DNA from: Pokkaliibacter plantistimulans | Lineage (GTDB): Bacteria; Pseudomonadota; Gammaproteobacteria; Pseudomonadales; Balneatricaceae | Reading direction: 5' to 3' | DNA: 64,000 bases | Assembly (NCBI RefSeq): GCF_003194385.1 | Contig: NZ_LAPT01000002.1 | Coordinates: forward strand, 62,001 to 126,000 | Part shown: in pieces, positions 16,427-25,159 of the stretch | Position numbering within the stretch: the first letter of the stretch is position 1 | How the letters are laid out: every line of letters starts with the position of its first letter | The notes under the pieces: model-generated | What the model saw: the letters and a program-made list of their open reading frames with translations, nothing else | Databases searched by the model: none | What the model was told of the DNA's origin: nothing | Position numbers and translations under genes: made by a program

Positions 16427-19210
16427 ATGTTCAATGGGTTATTTAACCGCGTTATTCGTTCTTCCCCCTGGCATCTGGCTTTACTGGCCGGGGCGGGTGT
16501 TCAGATTCTCTTTCTGATCTGTCTGAGCTGGCTCTACGTGAAAGCATCGGATGAGCAGTTCAATACCATCCGTATGGATGTCGCCAGGCTGTCTTCGGTG
16601 ATTGCGCAGGAGGTGGATGGTGACTTGCACCAGCAGCTTACTTCCACCGTGCAGACCGGATCTCCCCTCTATCGTCAGGTCATCGCGCCATTGCTCAGGG
16701 CGCATAAGATCATGCCGGACGTGTATTACCTCTACACCATGGTGAGAAAAAACGGCTCCCTGTATTTCGTACTGGACACCGCTGTTTATGCCGATGAGCT
16801 GGATTCGCCTTACAAGTTGCGAGACAGCAAGGTGATGGAGCGTTTCGATACCGTTAATCCGGAAGATCAGGCCATGTTTGCCGCGATCGACTCGGGGGAA
16901 CCCTATGTGTACCGTACGCCATACAGCGACCCCTTCGGCACCTTTATCAGTGGCATGGCTCCGATCAAGAACAGCAAAGGCCAGGTGGTCGCCATGCTCG
17001 GGATGGATATCAGCGCGGATGAGCTGGCGCGACGCATGATCCGGATCAAACAGGCCTACTACAGTTCACTGGGAATTTCTGTCCTGCTCAGTTTGCTGGT
17101 CATGCTGTTTACCTACCGTGCCCGTCATACCGCCGCCAAGCTGGAAAACGAAAGGATGCAGAGCGAGCAGAGTGCCCAACAGCATGCCCGTCGCACTGAG
17201 CTGATCATCAACAGCATCATGGATGGTGTGCTGGGGCTGGGCCGCAATGGCGATATTCTCACCATGAGTTCTGTTGCGGCAGACATCTGGCAAGTGGATA
17301 CCGAACAGTACCTCAATCGTTCCTTTTGTGAGTTGCTGGACGGGCCCGATCAGCCCGCAATTCTGGCGGCGATTGAGCAGGCCGACAAAGGTCAGCATTC
17401 CCAGTTGCAGGTGCAGGGCGTGCGCGAGGGCGAGGCATTCCCGATGCGCTTGGTGATCAGCCCCGGTCTGGAAGGGGAGGATGCACGTTATGTGGTGACC
17501 GCACGTGATCTGAGCCGGGATATGGCACTGGAGGATGATCTGCATCTTGCCGCGCAGGTGTTTTCCAACATGAATGATGCGGTGGTCATTACCGATGCGC
17601 GCGGCATCATCCTGATGGTCAATGACGCCTTCTCACGAATTACCGGTTACAGCAGCGACGAGGTAAAAGGTCGATCTTCGCAGATACTGCAGTCTGATCG
17701 ACAGGACAGCCGCTTCTATCTGGCGATGTGGCAGCGTATCGAACAGACCGGGCAATGGCAGGGCGAGTTATACAACCGTCGTAAGAATGGTGAGATCTAC
17801 CCGCTTGCACTGTCGGTAAAGGCGCTGCGTGATCGTCACGGCCAGCTGGCGCGAATGGTCAACGTGTTCACCGATATCACCCTGCGCAAGGAGCAGGAGC
17901 AACGCCTGCATGATCTGGCCAACAAGGATGCACTCACCGGGTTGCCCAACCGCGCTACCTTTGCCAGCAATTTCGAGCAGCTGTTGGCAGACTCCCGTCG
18001 TCATGGTCAGGGTATTGCGTTGTTGCTGCTGGATGTGGATGGCTTCAAACGTATCAATGAGACTCTGGGACATGCGCAGGGGGATCAGTTACTGAAGCAG
18101 CTGGCAGAGCGTCTGCAGACACTGGTGGTGGACCACCTGTCACTGGCGCGTATGAGCGGTGATCGTTTTGCCCTGCTGATGCCGACACAGGAACCCACAG
18201 ACGTCTTGCCGCTGGTCAATCGTATTCTGGCCGAAGAAAAGCAGCCCTATCTGTTGAATGAACAGGAAGTCACCGTTTCAGTCAGCGTTGGCATCAGTCG
18301 TTATCCTAATGATGGACAGGATCGTGAAACGCTCTACAAACAGGCCGATATTGCTCTCTTTGAAGCTAAATCCGCCGGTAGCAACAGTTATCAGTTTTTC
18401 ACCACCGCCATGCATGTGCGTGCCATGGAACGCATGACCCTTGAGGCGCAGTTGCACCATGCTCTGGCCCGGCATGAGATGCGGCTGGTTTATCAACCTC
18501 AGGTGTGCATTCGCAATGGTCGTTTGATGGCCATGGAGGCGCTGCTGCGTTGGGCCCATCCTGAATGGGGCGACATCGAGCCAGAGCGCTTTATCCCGGT
18601 GGCAGAGGAGTCCGGAGTGATCAATGCACTGATGAGCTGGACTCTGGAACAGGTATGTTTGCAGCTGCACGAGTGGGACGAGCGCAATATCAGGATTCCA
18701 CGGGTCAGCATCAATCTCTCTGCACGGCAGTTTATTCAGCGCGGGCAGTTGCAGAAGATGCTGGCCGCCGCACTGGAGCGACACGGTTTGCAGGCCGAGC
18801 GTCTGGAACTGGAAGTGAAGGAGTCGTTGCTGACCGATGCAGCCCCGAATGTGCAGTCGACCCTGCAGGAGATCAAGGCATTGGGGGTGCAACTGCTGAT
18901 TGATGACTTCGGTACTGGTCAGGCCTCACTGCATGACTTGCAGCAGCTGTCACTGCAACGCCTGAAGATCGATCAGTCGCTGATTGAAAAGGTCATGGTA
19001 GACAGCAAAACCCAGAGCATGATCAAGGCTATTGTGCAGATGGGCCATGCCCTGGGTATCAAAGTGATAGCTGAAGGCGTGGAGACGGCTGAACAGCTGA
19101 TCACCTTGCAGCAATACGAATGTGATGGTGTGCAGGGGTTTCTGTACTCGCCACCGATGGAAGGCACAGAAGTCGAAAGCTTCTATCAGCAATTCCAGCT
19201 GGCGGTCTAG
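16427..19210 (+). CDS. Membrane PAS-GGDEF-EAL protein, probable c-di-GMP phosphodiesterase
   Basis: 927 residues. TM1 is about 17-38, followed by a periplasmic Cache-like sensor (about 40-205), TM2 about 210-230, a PAS-like region (about 255-360), a clear PAS domain with PAC (about 375-495, starting VFSNMNDAVVITDARG), GGDEF (about 500-655) and EAL (about 665-920). The GGDEF signature reads SGDRF (577-581): the second Gly, the Asp and the Arg/Phe remain but the key Glu is lost, so cyclase activity is doubtful. The EAL site looks complete: MEALLRW (Glu704), NLSARQF, LELEVKES, IDDFGTGQ, LKIDQSLI, IAEGVET and QGF. The most likely activity is c-di-GMP hydrolysis, perhaps tuned by GTP or the PAS/Cache parts. 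The partner signal is unknown. Confidence 0.88.
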   Translation: MFNGLFNRVIRSSPWHLALLAGAGVQILFLICLSWLYVKASDEQFNTIRMDVARLSSVIAQEVDGDLHQQLTSTVQTGSPLYRQVIAPLLRAHKIMPDVYYLYTMVRKNGSLYFVLDTAVYADELDSPYKLRDSKVMERFDTVNPEDQAMFAAIDSGEPYVYRTPYSDPFGTFISGMAPIKNSKGQVVAMLGMDISADELARRMIRIKQAYYSSLGISVLLSLLVMLFTYRARHTAAKLENERMQSEQSAQQHARRTELIINSIMDGVLGLGRNGDILTMSSVAADIWQVDTEQYLNRSFCELLDGPDQPAILAAIEQADKGQHSQLQVQGVREGEAFPMRLVISPGLEGEDARYVVTARDLSRDMALEDDLHLAAQVFSNMNDAVVITDARGIILMVNDAFSRITGYSSDEVKGRSSQILQSDRQDSRFYLAMWQRIEQTGQWQGELYNRRKNGEIYPLALSVKALRDRHGQLARMVNVFTDITLRKEQEQRLHDLANKDALTGLPNRATFASNFEQLLADSRRHGQGIALLLLDVDGFKRINETLGHAQGDQLLKQLAERLQTLVVDHLSLARMSGDRFALLMPTQEPTDVLPLVNRILAEEKQPYLLNEQEVTVSVSVGISRYPNDGQDRETLYKQADIALFEAKSAGSNSYQFFTTAMHVRAMERMTLEAQLHHALARHEMRLVYQPQVCIRNGRLMAMEALLRWAHPEWGDIEPERFIPVAEESGVINALMSWTLEQVCLQLHEWDERNIRIPRVSINLSARQFIQRGQLQKMLAAALERHGLQAERLELEVKESLLTDAAPNVQSTLQEIKALGVQLLIDDFGTGQASLHDLQQLSLQRLKIDQSLIEKVMVDSKTQSMIKAIVQMGHALGIKVIAEGVETAEQLITLQQYECDGVQGFLYSPPMEGTEVESFYQQFQLAV

Positions 19211-19229
19211 TTTCCCTCATAAATGCTTC

Positions 19230-19266
19230 GCCACTGCCTGAGCCTGTTCTTAGCTCACGCAGTGGC
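19230..19266. terminator. stem-loop between the convergent EAL gene and dgkA
   Basis: GCCACTGCCTGAGC pairs with GCTCACGCAGTGGC (14 bp, one mismatch) around a 9-base loop. It lies in the 64-base gap between convergent genes, so it probably serves both, although neither side has a clean T-tract. Confidence 0.55.
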
Positions 19267-19274
19267 TTCGGCTA

Positions 19275-19646
19275 TCAGCCAAACAACTTCAGATACAAAC
19301 AACTTCCCCACACGCAGGCCGCCAGAAACAGGCTGAGAAAGACTGCTGCCGACCCCATGTCCTTGGCCTGCCCAGACAACGGGTGAAGCTCTTCGCCAAT
19401 GCGATCCACAACGGCTTCGATGGCCGAGTTCAATAATTCACAGATCAGAATCAGTAACAGGCTGGTTGCCAGCAACAGCCACATCACCAGACTATCGGCC
19501 AGCCACCAGGAAAAGGGCATCAGTACCAGGCACAGGCCCAGTTCTTGACGGAATGCGGCCTCCTGTCTGAAGGTCTGTCGCAGGCCCTGCCAGGAGTAGC
19601 CTGCGGCGCGGATAACGCGGGTCATCCCGCGGTGTTTGTTAGCCAT
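19275..19646 (-). CDS. dgkA: Diacylglycerol kinase DgkA
   Basis: 123 residues (E. coli 122). Three transmembrane helices follow an amphipathic N-terminus. The family signature ELLNSAIEAVVDRIG contains the catalytic Glu and Asn residues, and the AKDMGSAAVF motif completes the active site. The enzyme sits in the inner membrane and phosphorylates diacylglycerol left over from membrane-derived oligosaccharide and LPS modification. It diverges from tex across 61 bases. Confidence 0.93.
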   Translation of the reverse strand: MANKHRGMTRVIRAAGYSWQGLRQTFRQEAAFRQELGLCLVLMPFSWWLADSLVMWLLLATSLLLILICELLNSAIEAVVDRIGEELHPLSGQAKDMGSAAVFLSLFLAACVWGSCLYLKLFG

Positions 19647-19707
19647 GGAAAAGACTCATGTTATGCTCGTTGCCATCTGATTCTGCTGAAGTTGAACTGT
19701 ATAGCCT

Positions 19708-22038
19708 ATGAGCGTGAACAAAGCATTGCAGGTTGCACCACTGAGCCAGCGACTGGCTGCCCAGCTGAAGATCCAGCCCTGGCAGGTAGAGGCCGTGATG
19801 ACCCTCCTCGATGAAGGTGCAACAGTGCCCTTCATCGCCCGCTATCGCAAAGAGCGTACCGGTGCGCTGGACGACACGCAGCTGCGTGATCTCAATGATC
19901 AATTGAGTTACGGGCGTGAGCTGGACAAACGACGTGAGTCCATCTTTGCCAGCCTGCAGGAGCAGGGAGTGCTGAATGATCAGCTGCTCAGGGCGCTGAC
20001 TCAGGCTGACAGTAAGCAGGCACTGGAGGATCTGTATCTGCCGTTCAAACCGCGTCGTCAGACCAAGGGGCAGAAGGCCATCGAGGCCGGTCTGCAGCCT
20101 CTGGCTGAGGCTCTGTTGCAACCTCAGGCCAGACCTGCGCAGCTGGCCGCGGGCTATATCAGCAGCGACAAAGGTATCGAGAGTGTTGAGCAGGCACTGG
20201 AGGGCGCGGAGGCCATCCTGCAGGAGCGCTTTGCCGAGCAGCCGCAGGTGCTGGGCACATTGCGTCCTTGGCTTGCACGCAATGCCTGGCTGGCCGTCAG
20301 GGCCAAGCGTGGGCAGGCAAAAGACGACAGCAAATACCGTGATTACTTCGCTCATCAGGAAAGTCTGAGCAGGGCTCCGTCGCACCGGATGCTGGCTATC
20401 CTGCGTGGTGAGCGTGAAGGGGTGTTGCATATCGACCTGCAGGACGGGCAGGAGAGTAATGGGCGTGCCGAAGCCAGTGCTCTGCTACTGCGCAGCCTGC
20501 AGCAGGCAGGACAGATTGGCACTCAGCTCAATAGCTGGTTACAGGAGGTACTGCAGCGTACCTGGAGTGACCGCTTGCTGCCGTCGCTGGGTAAGGATGT
20601 GTTGCAGGAAGTACGTGAGCGTGCCGAGCAGGATGCGGTTGCCGTCTTTGCTCTTAACCTGCGGGATCTGCTGATGGCCGCGCCTGCAGGAGGGCGGGCA
20701 ACCCTGGGGCTGGACCCCGGCCTGCGTACCGGCGTCAAGGTGGCGCTGATCAGCGCCACAGGGCAGGTGGCCGCCACGACGACTATTTACCCTCATGTTC
20801 CTCAGCAGCGCTGGCAGGAGTCTTTGACGACGCTGGCGGCGCTGTGTCAGCAAGGCAAGGTGGAGCTGATTGCGGTGGGTAATGGCACTGCTTCGCGGGA
20901 AACCGAACAGCTCGCCCGCGAGCTGGCCGCCTTGCTGCCGAGCAAGCCACAGGTCGTGATGGTCAGTGAAGCGGGTGCCTCGGTGTATTCCGCGTCGGCT
21001 CTGGCCTCTCAGGAGCTGCCGGAGCTGGATGTCAGTTTGCGGGGAGCGGTATCCATTGCTCGTCGCTTACAGGATCCGCTGGCAGAGCTGGTGAAAATCG
21101 AACCCAAAGCCATTGGTGTTGGTCAGTATCAGCATGACGTCAACCAGACCCGTATGGCGGTTTCCCTCGATGCGGTGGTGGAGGACTGCGTGAACGCGGT
21201 CGGCGTGGATCTGAACACGGCATCGCCCGCCTTGCTGGCCCGGGTAGCAGGGCTTAACTCCGGTCTGGCTGAAGCTATTGTCGGTTATCGCAACCAGCAT
21301 GGTCCTTTCCAGCAACGTCAGGAGCTGCTCAAGGTGCCACGTCTTGGGCCAAAAACCTTCCAGCAGGCAGCCGGCTTCCTGCGTATCCGTAATGGTAAAC
21401 AGCCACTGGATGCCTCTGCAGTACACCCGGAGTCCTATGCCGTTGTTGAACAGATGGCGCGCAGTCTGGGCTGCAAGGTGGAGCAATTGCTGGGACAGAG
21501 TGACAAGGTGCAGCAGCTGGACCTGCGTCAGTTTGTCAGTGCCGACGTCGGGGACTTTACCCTGCGTGATATTCAGCAGGAGTTGCTCAAGCCCGGACGC
21601 GATCCCCGCCCGACCTTCGCCACGGCACGCTTCGATGAGCGGGTACAGCAGATCAGCGACCTGCAGCCAGATATGCAGCTGGAAGGCGTCGTTACCAACG
21701 TCACTGACTTTGGCGCTTTTGTTGATATCGGTGTGCATCAGGATGGTCTGGTGCACATTTCCCAGCTTTGCGACCGCTTTATCAAGCATCCACGGGAAGT
21801 GGTACAGAGCGGGCAGATTGTGAAGGTGCGGGTGCTGGAAGTGGATGCGCCACGCAAGCGTATCAGCCTGTCTATGAAGTCACCGGAAGGACAACACGCA
21901 GGCGGAGCCAGAGGGCGGCAGGACAAGGCGCCACAGGCAGAGGCCCGTCCGGCACGCAGCAGCAAGCCTGCCAGTACGGAGCCAGCACCTCAAGGGGCAC
22001 TGGCCGCTGCATTATTGCAGGCCAAGCGCAAGCGCTGA
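19708..22038 (+). CDS. tex: RNA-binding transcription accessory protein Tex
   Basis: 776 residues. The N-terminal region has the Tex signature PFIARYRKERTGALDDTQLR. A YqgF/RuvC-like nuclease fold follows around 330-450 (LGLDPGLRTGVKVALI), then two helix-hairpin-helix units (about 490-560, VGVDLNTASPALLARVAGL) and a C-terminal S1 RNA-binding domain (about 650-725, VVTNVTDFGAFVDIG ... DGLVHISQL). The last 45 residues are a low-complexity Ala/Gln/Arg-rich tail. Tex is implicated in transcription and toxin expression and is essential in some species; its precise role is unsettled. The start is ATG 19708 with only a weak Shine-Dalgarno. Confidence 0.93.
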   Translation: MSVNKALQVAPLSQRLAAQLKIQPWQVEAVMTLLDEGATVPFIARYRKERTGALDDTQLRDLNDQLSYGRELDKRRESIFASLQEQGVLNDQLLRALTQADSKQALEDLYLPFKPRRQTKGQKAIEAGLQPLAEALLQPQARPAQLAAGYISSDKGIESVEQALEGAEAILQERFAEQPQVLGTLRPWLARNAWLAVRAKRGQAKDDSKYRDYFAHQESLSRAPSHRMLAILRGEREGVLHIDLQDGQESNGRAEASALLLRSLQQAGQIGTQLNSWLQEVLQRTWSDRLLPSLGKDVLQEVRERAEQDAVAVFALNLRDLLMAAPAGGRATLGLDPGLRTGVKVALISATGQVAATTTIYPHVPQQRWQESLTTLAALCQQGKVELIAVGNGTASRETEQLARELAALLPSKPQVVMVSEAGASVYSASALASQELPELDVSLRGAVSIARRLQDPLAELVKIEPKAIGVGQYQHDVNQTRMAVSLDAVVEDCVNAVGVDLNTASPALLARVAGLNSGLAEAIVGYRNQHGPFQQRQELLKVPRLGPKTFQQAAGFLRIRNGKQPLDASAVHPESYAVVEQMARSLGCKVEQLLGQSDKVQQLDLRQFVSADVGDFTLRDIQQELLKPGRDPRPTFATARFDERVQQISDLQPDMQLEGVVTNVTDFGAFVDIGVHQDGLVHISQLCDRFIKHPREVVQSGQIVKVRVLEVDAPRKRISLSMKSPEGQHAGGARGRQDKAPQAEARPARSSKPASTEPAPQGALAAALLQAKRKR

Positions 22039-22270
22039 CGCAGGCTGGGCGCAGGCAGTGGGGTGTGGGTCGCATCAGACAAGGCGGAGTAGGGCACTTT
22101 GTGCCAGACTCCACTTGAATCCTTGGGTTTTTGGCCCAATTTGCTGCCAGATATTCCACCATCTGCTGTGGGTTACCGGTCTTCGGTGTGACCTGCAGCA
22201 CGGGTGATCTGATATTCCAGACAGTCTGCTTCCGTATCCGGGGGCGGGTGTCCGCAAGCGAGAAACGATC

Positions 22271-23836
22271 TTGAGCGCATTATTACAACAGCGATTGGCT
22301 TGGTTACGCTCCCATAACGCAGACAAGGCACTGCTCGGTATTCGGCGCGGACTGGAAAAGGAAGGGCTGCGGGTTGACCCGCAGGGGCGCTTGTCCCATC
22401 AGGGGCATCCGCAGGCGCTGGGTTCCGCACTGACCCATGGTGCGATCACTACGGATTACTCCGAAGCCCTGATGGAGTTCATCACCCCGGCTTATGACTC
22501 GCCAGAGCAAGTGATGCACTATATGGAGCAACTGCATCGGTTTGCTTATCAGCATCTGCAGGATGAAGTGGTGTGGGCTGGCTCCATGCCTTGCTACCTT
22601 GCAGGTGAAGACGATATTCCTGTCGCTCAGTACGGCGAGTCCAACATCGGCCGGATGAAAAGCATTTATCGCGAAGGTCTGGCCTACCGCTATGGCAAGG
22701 TGATGCAGACCATCGCGGGAATTCATTACAACTTCTCTTTCCCCGACAGTTTCTGGACTATCTATCAGCAAATGACCGGGATCGAGGGCAGCACTCGTGA
22801 AGTGCGCTCGGAAGGCTACTTCCGCCTGATCCGTAATTTCCGTCGTCATTTCTGGTTGCTGCTTTATCTGTTTGGTGCGTCACCTGCGGTCAGCAGCAGC
22901 TTCCTCAAGCGCAACAGCTTTGGTCTGGACGTCTGGGATGACCGCACGCTGGTGGCACCGGCAGGGACCACGCTGCGAATGAGTGACATCGGTTACTCCA
23001 ATAATGCGCAGTCGTCCCTGAACATCTGTTACAACCAGCTCGACAGCTACGTGCAGTCACTTTCCCATGCCATGCACACGCCCTATCCGGCCTACACCCA
23101 TATCGGTGTCAAAGTGGAAGGCGAGTACCGGCAGCTGAACACCAATATCCTGCAGATCGAAAATGAGTATTACAGCGAGATTCGCCCCAAGCGCACCACG
23201 CGTCGGGCAGAAAAGCCGCTGGATGCGTTGCGTGAGCGCGGCGTTGAATACATCGAAGTACGCTGTCTGGATATCAACCCCTTCCTGCCTATCGGCATCG
23301 ATGCACGGCAGATGCGTTTTATGGATGCCTTCCTGGTGTTCTGTCTGCTGGTTGATGATGGCGATATTGATCGACTTGAATGCGAGCGTCTGGCCTATAA
23401 CCGCAAACTGGTGGTACGTGAAGGGCGTAACCCGGAGCTGCGTCTGGTAGGTGAGGACGGCATGATCAGTGTGGCTTCAGCAGGTCAGCGGATGCTGGAT
23501 CAGATCATGCAGGTGGCTCAGGTGCTGGATGAACAGTACGGGGGCACGGCGCATATGGATGCCGTGGTGCAGGAGTCTGCCAAGCTGCTTGATCCGTCAT
23601 TGACGCCCTCGGCTCAGGTACTGCGGGAGTTGCAGGCCTGTGGCTGCAGCTACGAAGAGTGGATGTTGCAGCAGTCTCGTCAGCAGCGTGAATACTTCCA
23701 GCAATTGCCGGTTGATCAGCAGATGCAGGCCAGTCTGGTGCAGCAAAGCCAGCAGTCGTTGCAGCAACAACGTGAGCTGGAAGAGCAGGACAAGATGGGG
23801 CTGGATGAGTTCCTGCAGCACTATTTTGTTAACTAA
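22271..23836 (+). CDS. gshA: Glutamate-cysteine ligase GshA
   Basis: 521 residues (E. coli 518). It catalyses the ATP-dependent first step of glutathione synthesis. Conserved segments: GIRRGLEKEGLRVDPQG, GHPQALGSALTHGAITTDY, EALMEFITP, QTIAGIHYNFSFP, YLFGASPAVSSSFL, QIENEYYSEIRPKR and YIEVRCLDINPF. Alignment with E. coli GshA begins at the first residues, so the unusual TTG start at 22271 is favoured; no ATG lies nearby in frame. The 232 bases between tex and gshA hold nothing recognisable. A classical terminator follows. Confidence 0.92.
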   Translation: MSALLQQRLAWLRSHNADKALLGIRRGLEKEGLRVDPQGRLSHQGHPQALGSALTHGAITTDYSEALMEFITPAYDSPEQVMHYMEQLHRFAYQHLQDEVVWAGSMPCYLAGEDDIPVAQYGESNIGRMKSIYREGLAYRYGKVMQTIAGIHYNFSFPDSFWTIYQQMTGIEGSTREVRSEGYFRLIRNFRRHFWLLLYLFGASPAVSSSFLKRNSFGLDVWDDRTLVAPAGTTLRMSDIGYSNNAQSSLNICYNQLDSYVQSLSHAMHTPYPAYTHIGVKVEGEYRQLNTNILQIENEYYSEIRPKRTTRRAEKPLDALRERGVEYIEVRCLDINPFLPIGIDARQMRFMDAFLVFCLLVDDGDIDRLECERLAYNRKLVVREGRNPELRLVGEDGMISVASAGQRMLDQIMQVAQVLDEQYGGTAHMDAVVQESAKLLDPSLTPSAQVLRELQACGCSYEEWMLQQSRQQREYFQQLPVDQQMQASLVQQSQQSLQQQRELEEQDKMGLDEFLQHYFVN

Positions 23837-23847
23837 TTTTGTTAACT
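23824..23847 (+). repeat. short tandem duplication across the gshA stop codon
   Basis: TTTTGTTAACT occurs at 23824-23834 and again at 23837-23847 (period 13). The first copy contains the last codons of gshA and runs into TAA; the second ends in an in-frame-like TGA, giving a duplicated gene end. Confidence 0.8.
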
Positions 23848-23870
23848 GATGCTCTGATTCAATAAATGCA

Positions 23871-23900
23871 AAGGGCGCCTGATGGGCGCCCTTCGTTTTT
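23871..23900 (+). terminator. Rho-independent terminator of gshA
   Basis: AAGGGCGCC / GGCGCCCTT form a 9-bp stem with loop TGATG, followed by CGTTTTTCTT. The convergent hem operon ends 18 bases beyond. Confidence 0.88.
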
Positions 23901-23917
23901 CTTGATGCAGTGGTTGA

Positions 23918-25159
23918 TTATCCTGCTTTGCGCTCCGGCATGGGCAGGCGCGGCAGATCCTGATTGAGCAGGTCTGCATGGCGCAACAGCAGGTTGGTGC
24001 TGCTGACCTGCTCGCCCAGATGCAGCAGCAATCGCGCCAGTTCCTGCAGGGTTTCGTAGCGTGGGTTTTTAGCCATGCTGCTTTCCAGATACTGGCGTGC
24101 CTTGTGCCATTGACCAAGCTGAATGCTCAGACGCCCCAGCGTGAGCAACAGGACCGCGTTATCCGGCTGGTTTTTCAGCCATTTTTCGGCGGTGGCAAGC
24201 TGGCGGTCGAGTGACGGACTTTGAATCAGACCGTACTGATAGGCCAGATCGTCATTCCACTGCTGGTTGAGCGCATTGCGGATGACAATTTCTGCCTTCT
24301 CAATGGCGCTCAGCTGGATCAGACGGTTAACGTATAGCGTCAGGATGGCGCCGTGTTCCTGCAAACTGGTTGGCATCGCCTGCCAGGTGGCGAGGACTTG
24401 CTGTACGCGGGCGTCGTCACTGGCTTCTGCCTGCAGACCGGTCTGTTTCAGTCGCTCCTGCCAGGCCCGGGCTTCGAGTTTCCTGATCGCTGCATCATCC
24501 ATGGCGGCGGTGCGTTTGATATCCACTAACACATCACAGACCACCAGCCAGTCCTGCAATTGCACGCAGCAGTCTTTCAGCATGCGCAGCACCTGGGTAT
24601 GGCGTGGTGCCTGTTTGCGCAGCACCAGCAACAGGGCGCGCGCCTTGTCCAGCTGACCACGCTGCAGCAACAGTTCAGCCTGCGCCAAACCAACCGCAAC
24701 TTCGGCGCCCTTGGTTGTCTCCGCTGCTTTTTTCAGCCATTTGTCAGCATTGTCGTCCTGACCTAGCTCCTGTGCGGCGCGAGCGGCAGACAGATAGTTG
24801 ATCAGAGGTTGTTCACTGTTGCTGGCCGACTGTGACAGCCAGCGTTCAGCCTGCTTCCAGCGACCATCTGCCAGTGCCAGTAAGCCACGCGTGGTCTTGA
24901 TGCTGGCGCTGGCCTGCTGGCGTGAACTACGCCAGCGACGTAGACGCTCACCTGGCAGACGCAGTTTGTAGAACAGCAACAGCAGACCATGGCCGATCAT
25001 AAACAGGATCAACCCCAGCAGAGCGCCGACCCACAGGCTGGTTTCCACCGTCCAGTGTTTGAATGCGATCAGTACGTAACCGCTGTCCTGAGTCATCTCA
25101 TAGCCGATCCAGGTGCCCAGCAGCAGGACGATCAGAACGAAGAGGAAGAACTTTTTCAT
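23918..25159 (-). CDS. hemY: HemY, inner-membrane TPR protein of the haem operon
   Basis: 413 residues. Two N-terminal membrane helices (about 4-20 and 40-63) carry a large TPR-rich domain (for example TRGLLALADGRWKQAERWL and a C-terminal pair of repeats near 330-385). HemY of the E. coli hemCDXY operon is proposed to interact with haem-synthesis enzymes; it is not the Bacillus HemY oxidase. Its ATG overlaps the hemX stop by 4 bases and is preceded by AGGTGAAGG. It is the last gene of the operon. Confidence 0.88.
   Translation of the reverse strand: MKKFFLFVLIVLLLGTWIGYEMTQDSGYVLIAFKHWTVETSLWVGALLGLILFMIGHGLLLLFYKLRLPGERLRRWRSSRQQASASIKTTRGLLALADGRWKQAERWLSQSASNSEQPLINYLSAARAAQELGQDDNADKWLKKAAETTKGAEVAVGLAQAELLLQRGQLDKARALLLVLRKQAPRHTQVLRMLKDCCVQLQDWLVVCDVLVDIKRTAAMDDAAIRKLEARAWQERLKQTGLQAEASDDARVQQVLATWQAMPTSLQEHGAILTLYVNRLIQLSAIEKAEIVIRNALNQQWNDDLAYQYGLIQSPSLDRQLATAEKWLKNQPDNAVLLLTLGRLSIQLGQWHKARQYLESSMAKNPRYETLQELARLLLHLGEQVSSTNLLLRHADLLNQDLPRLPMPERKAG

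Noticed and set aside
21067-21789. 240-codon antisense frame opposite tex
   Set aside because: The plus-strand HhH and S1 domains explain the region.
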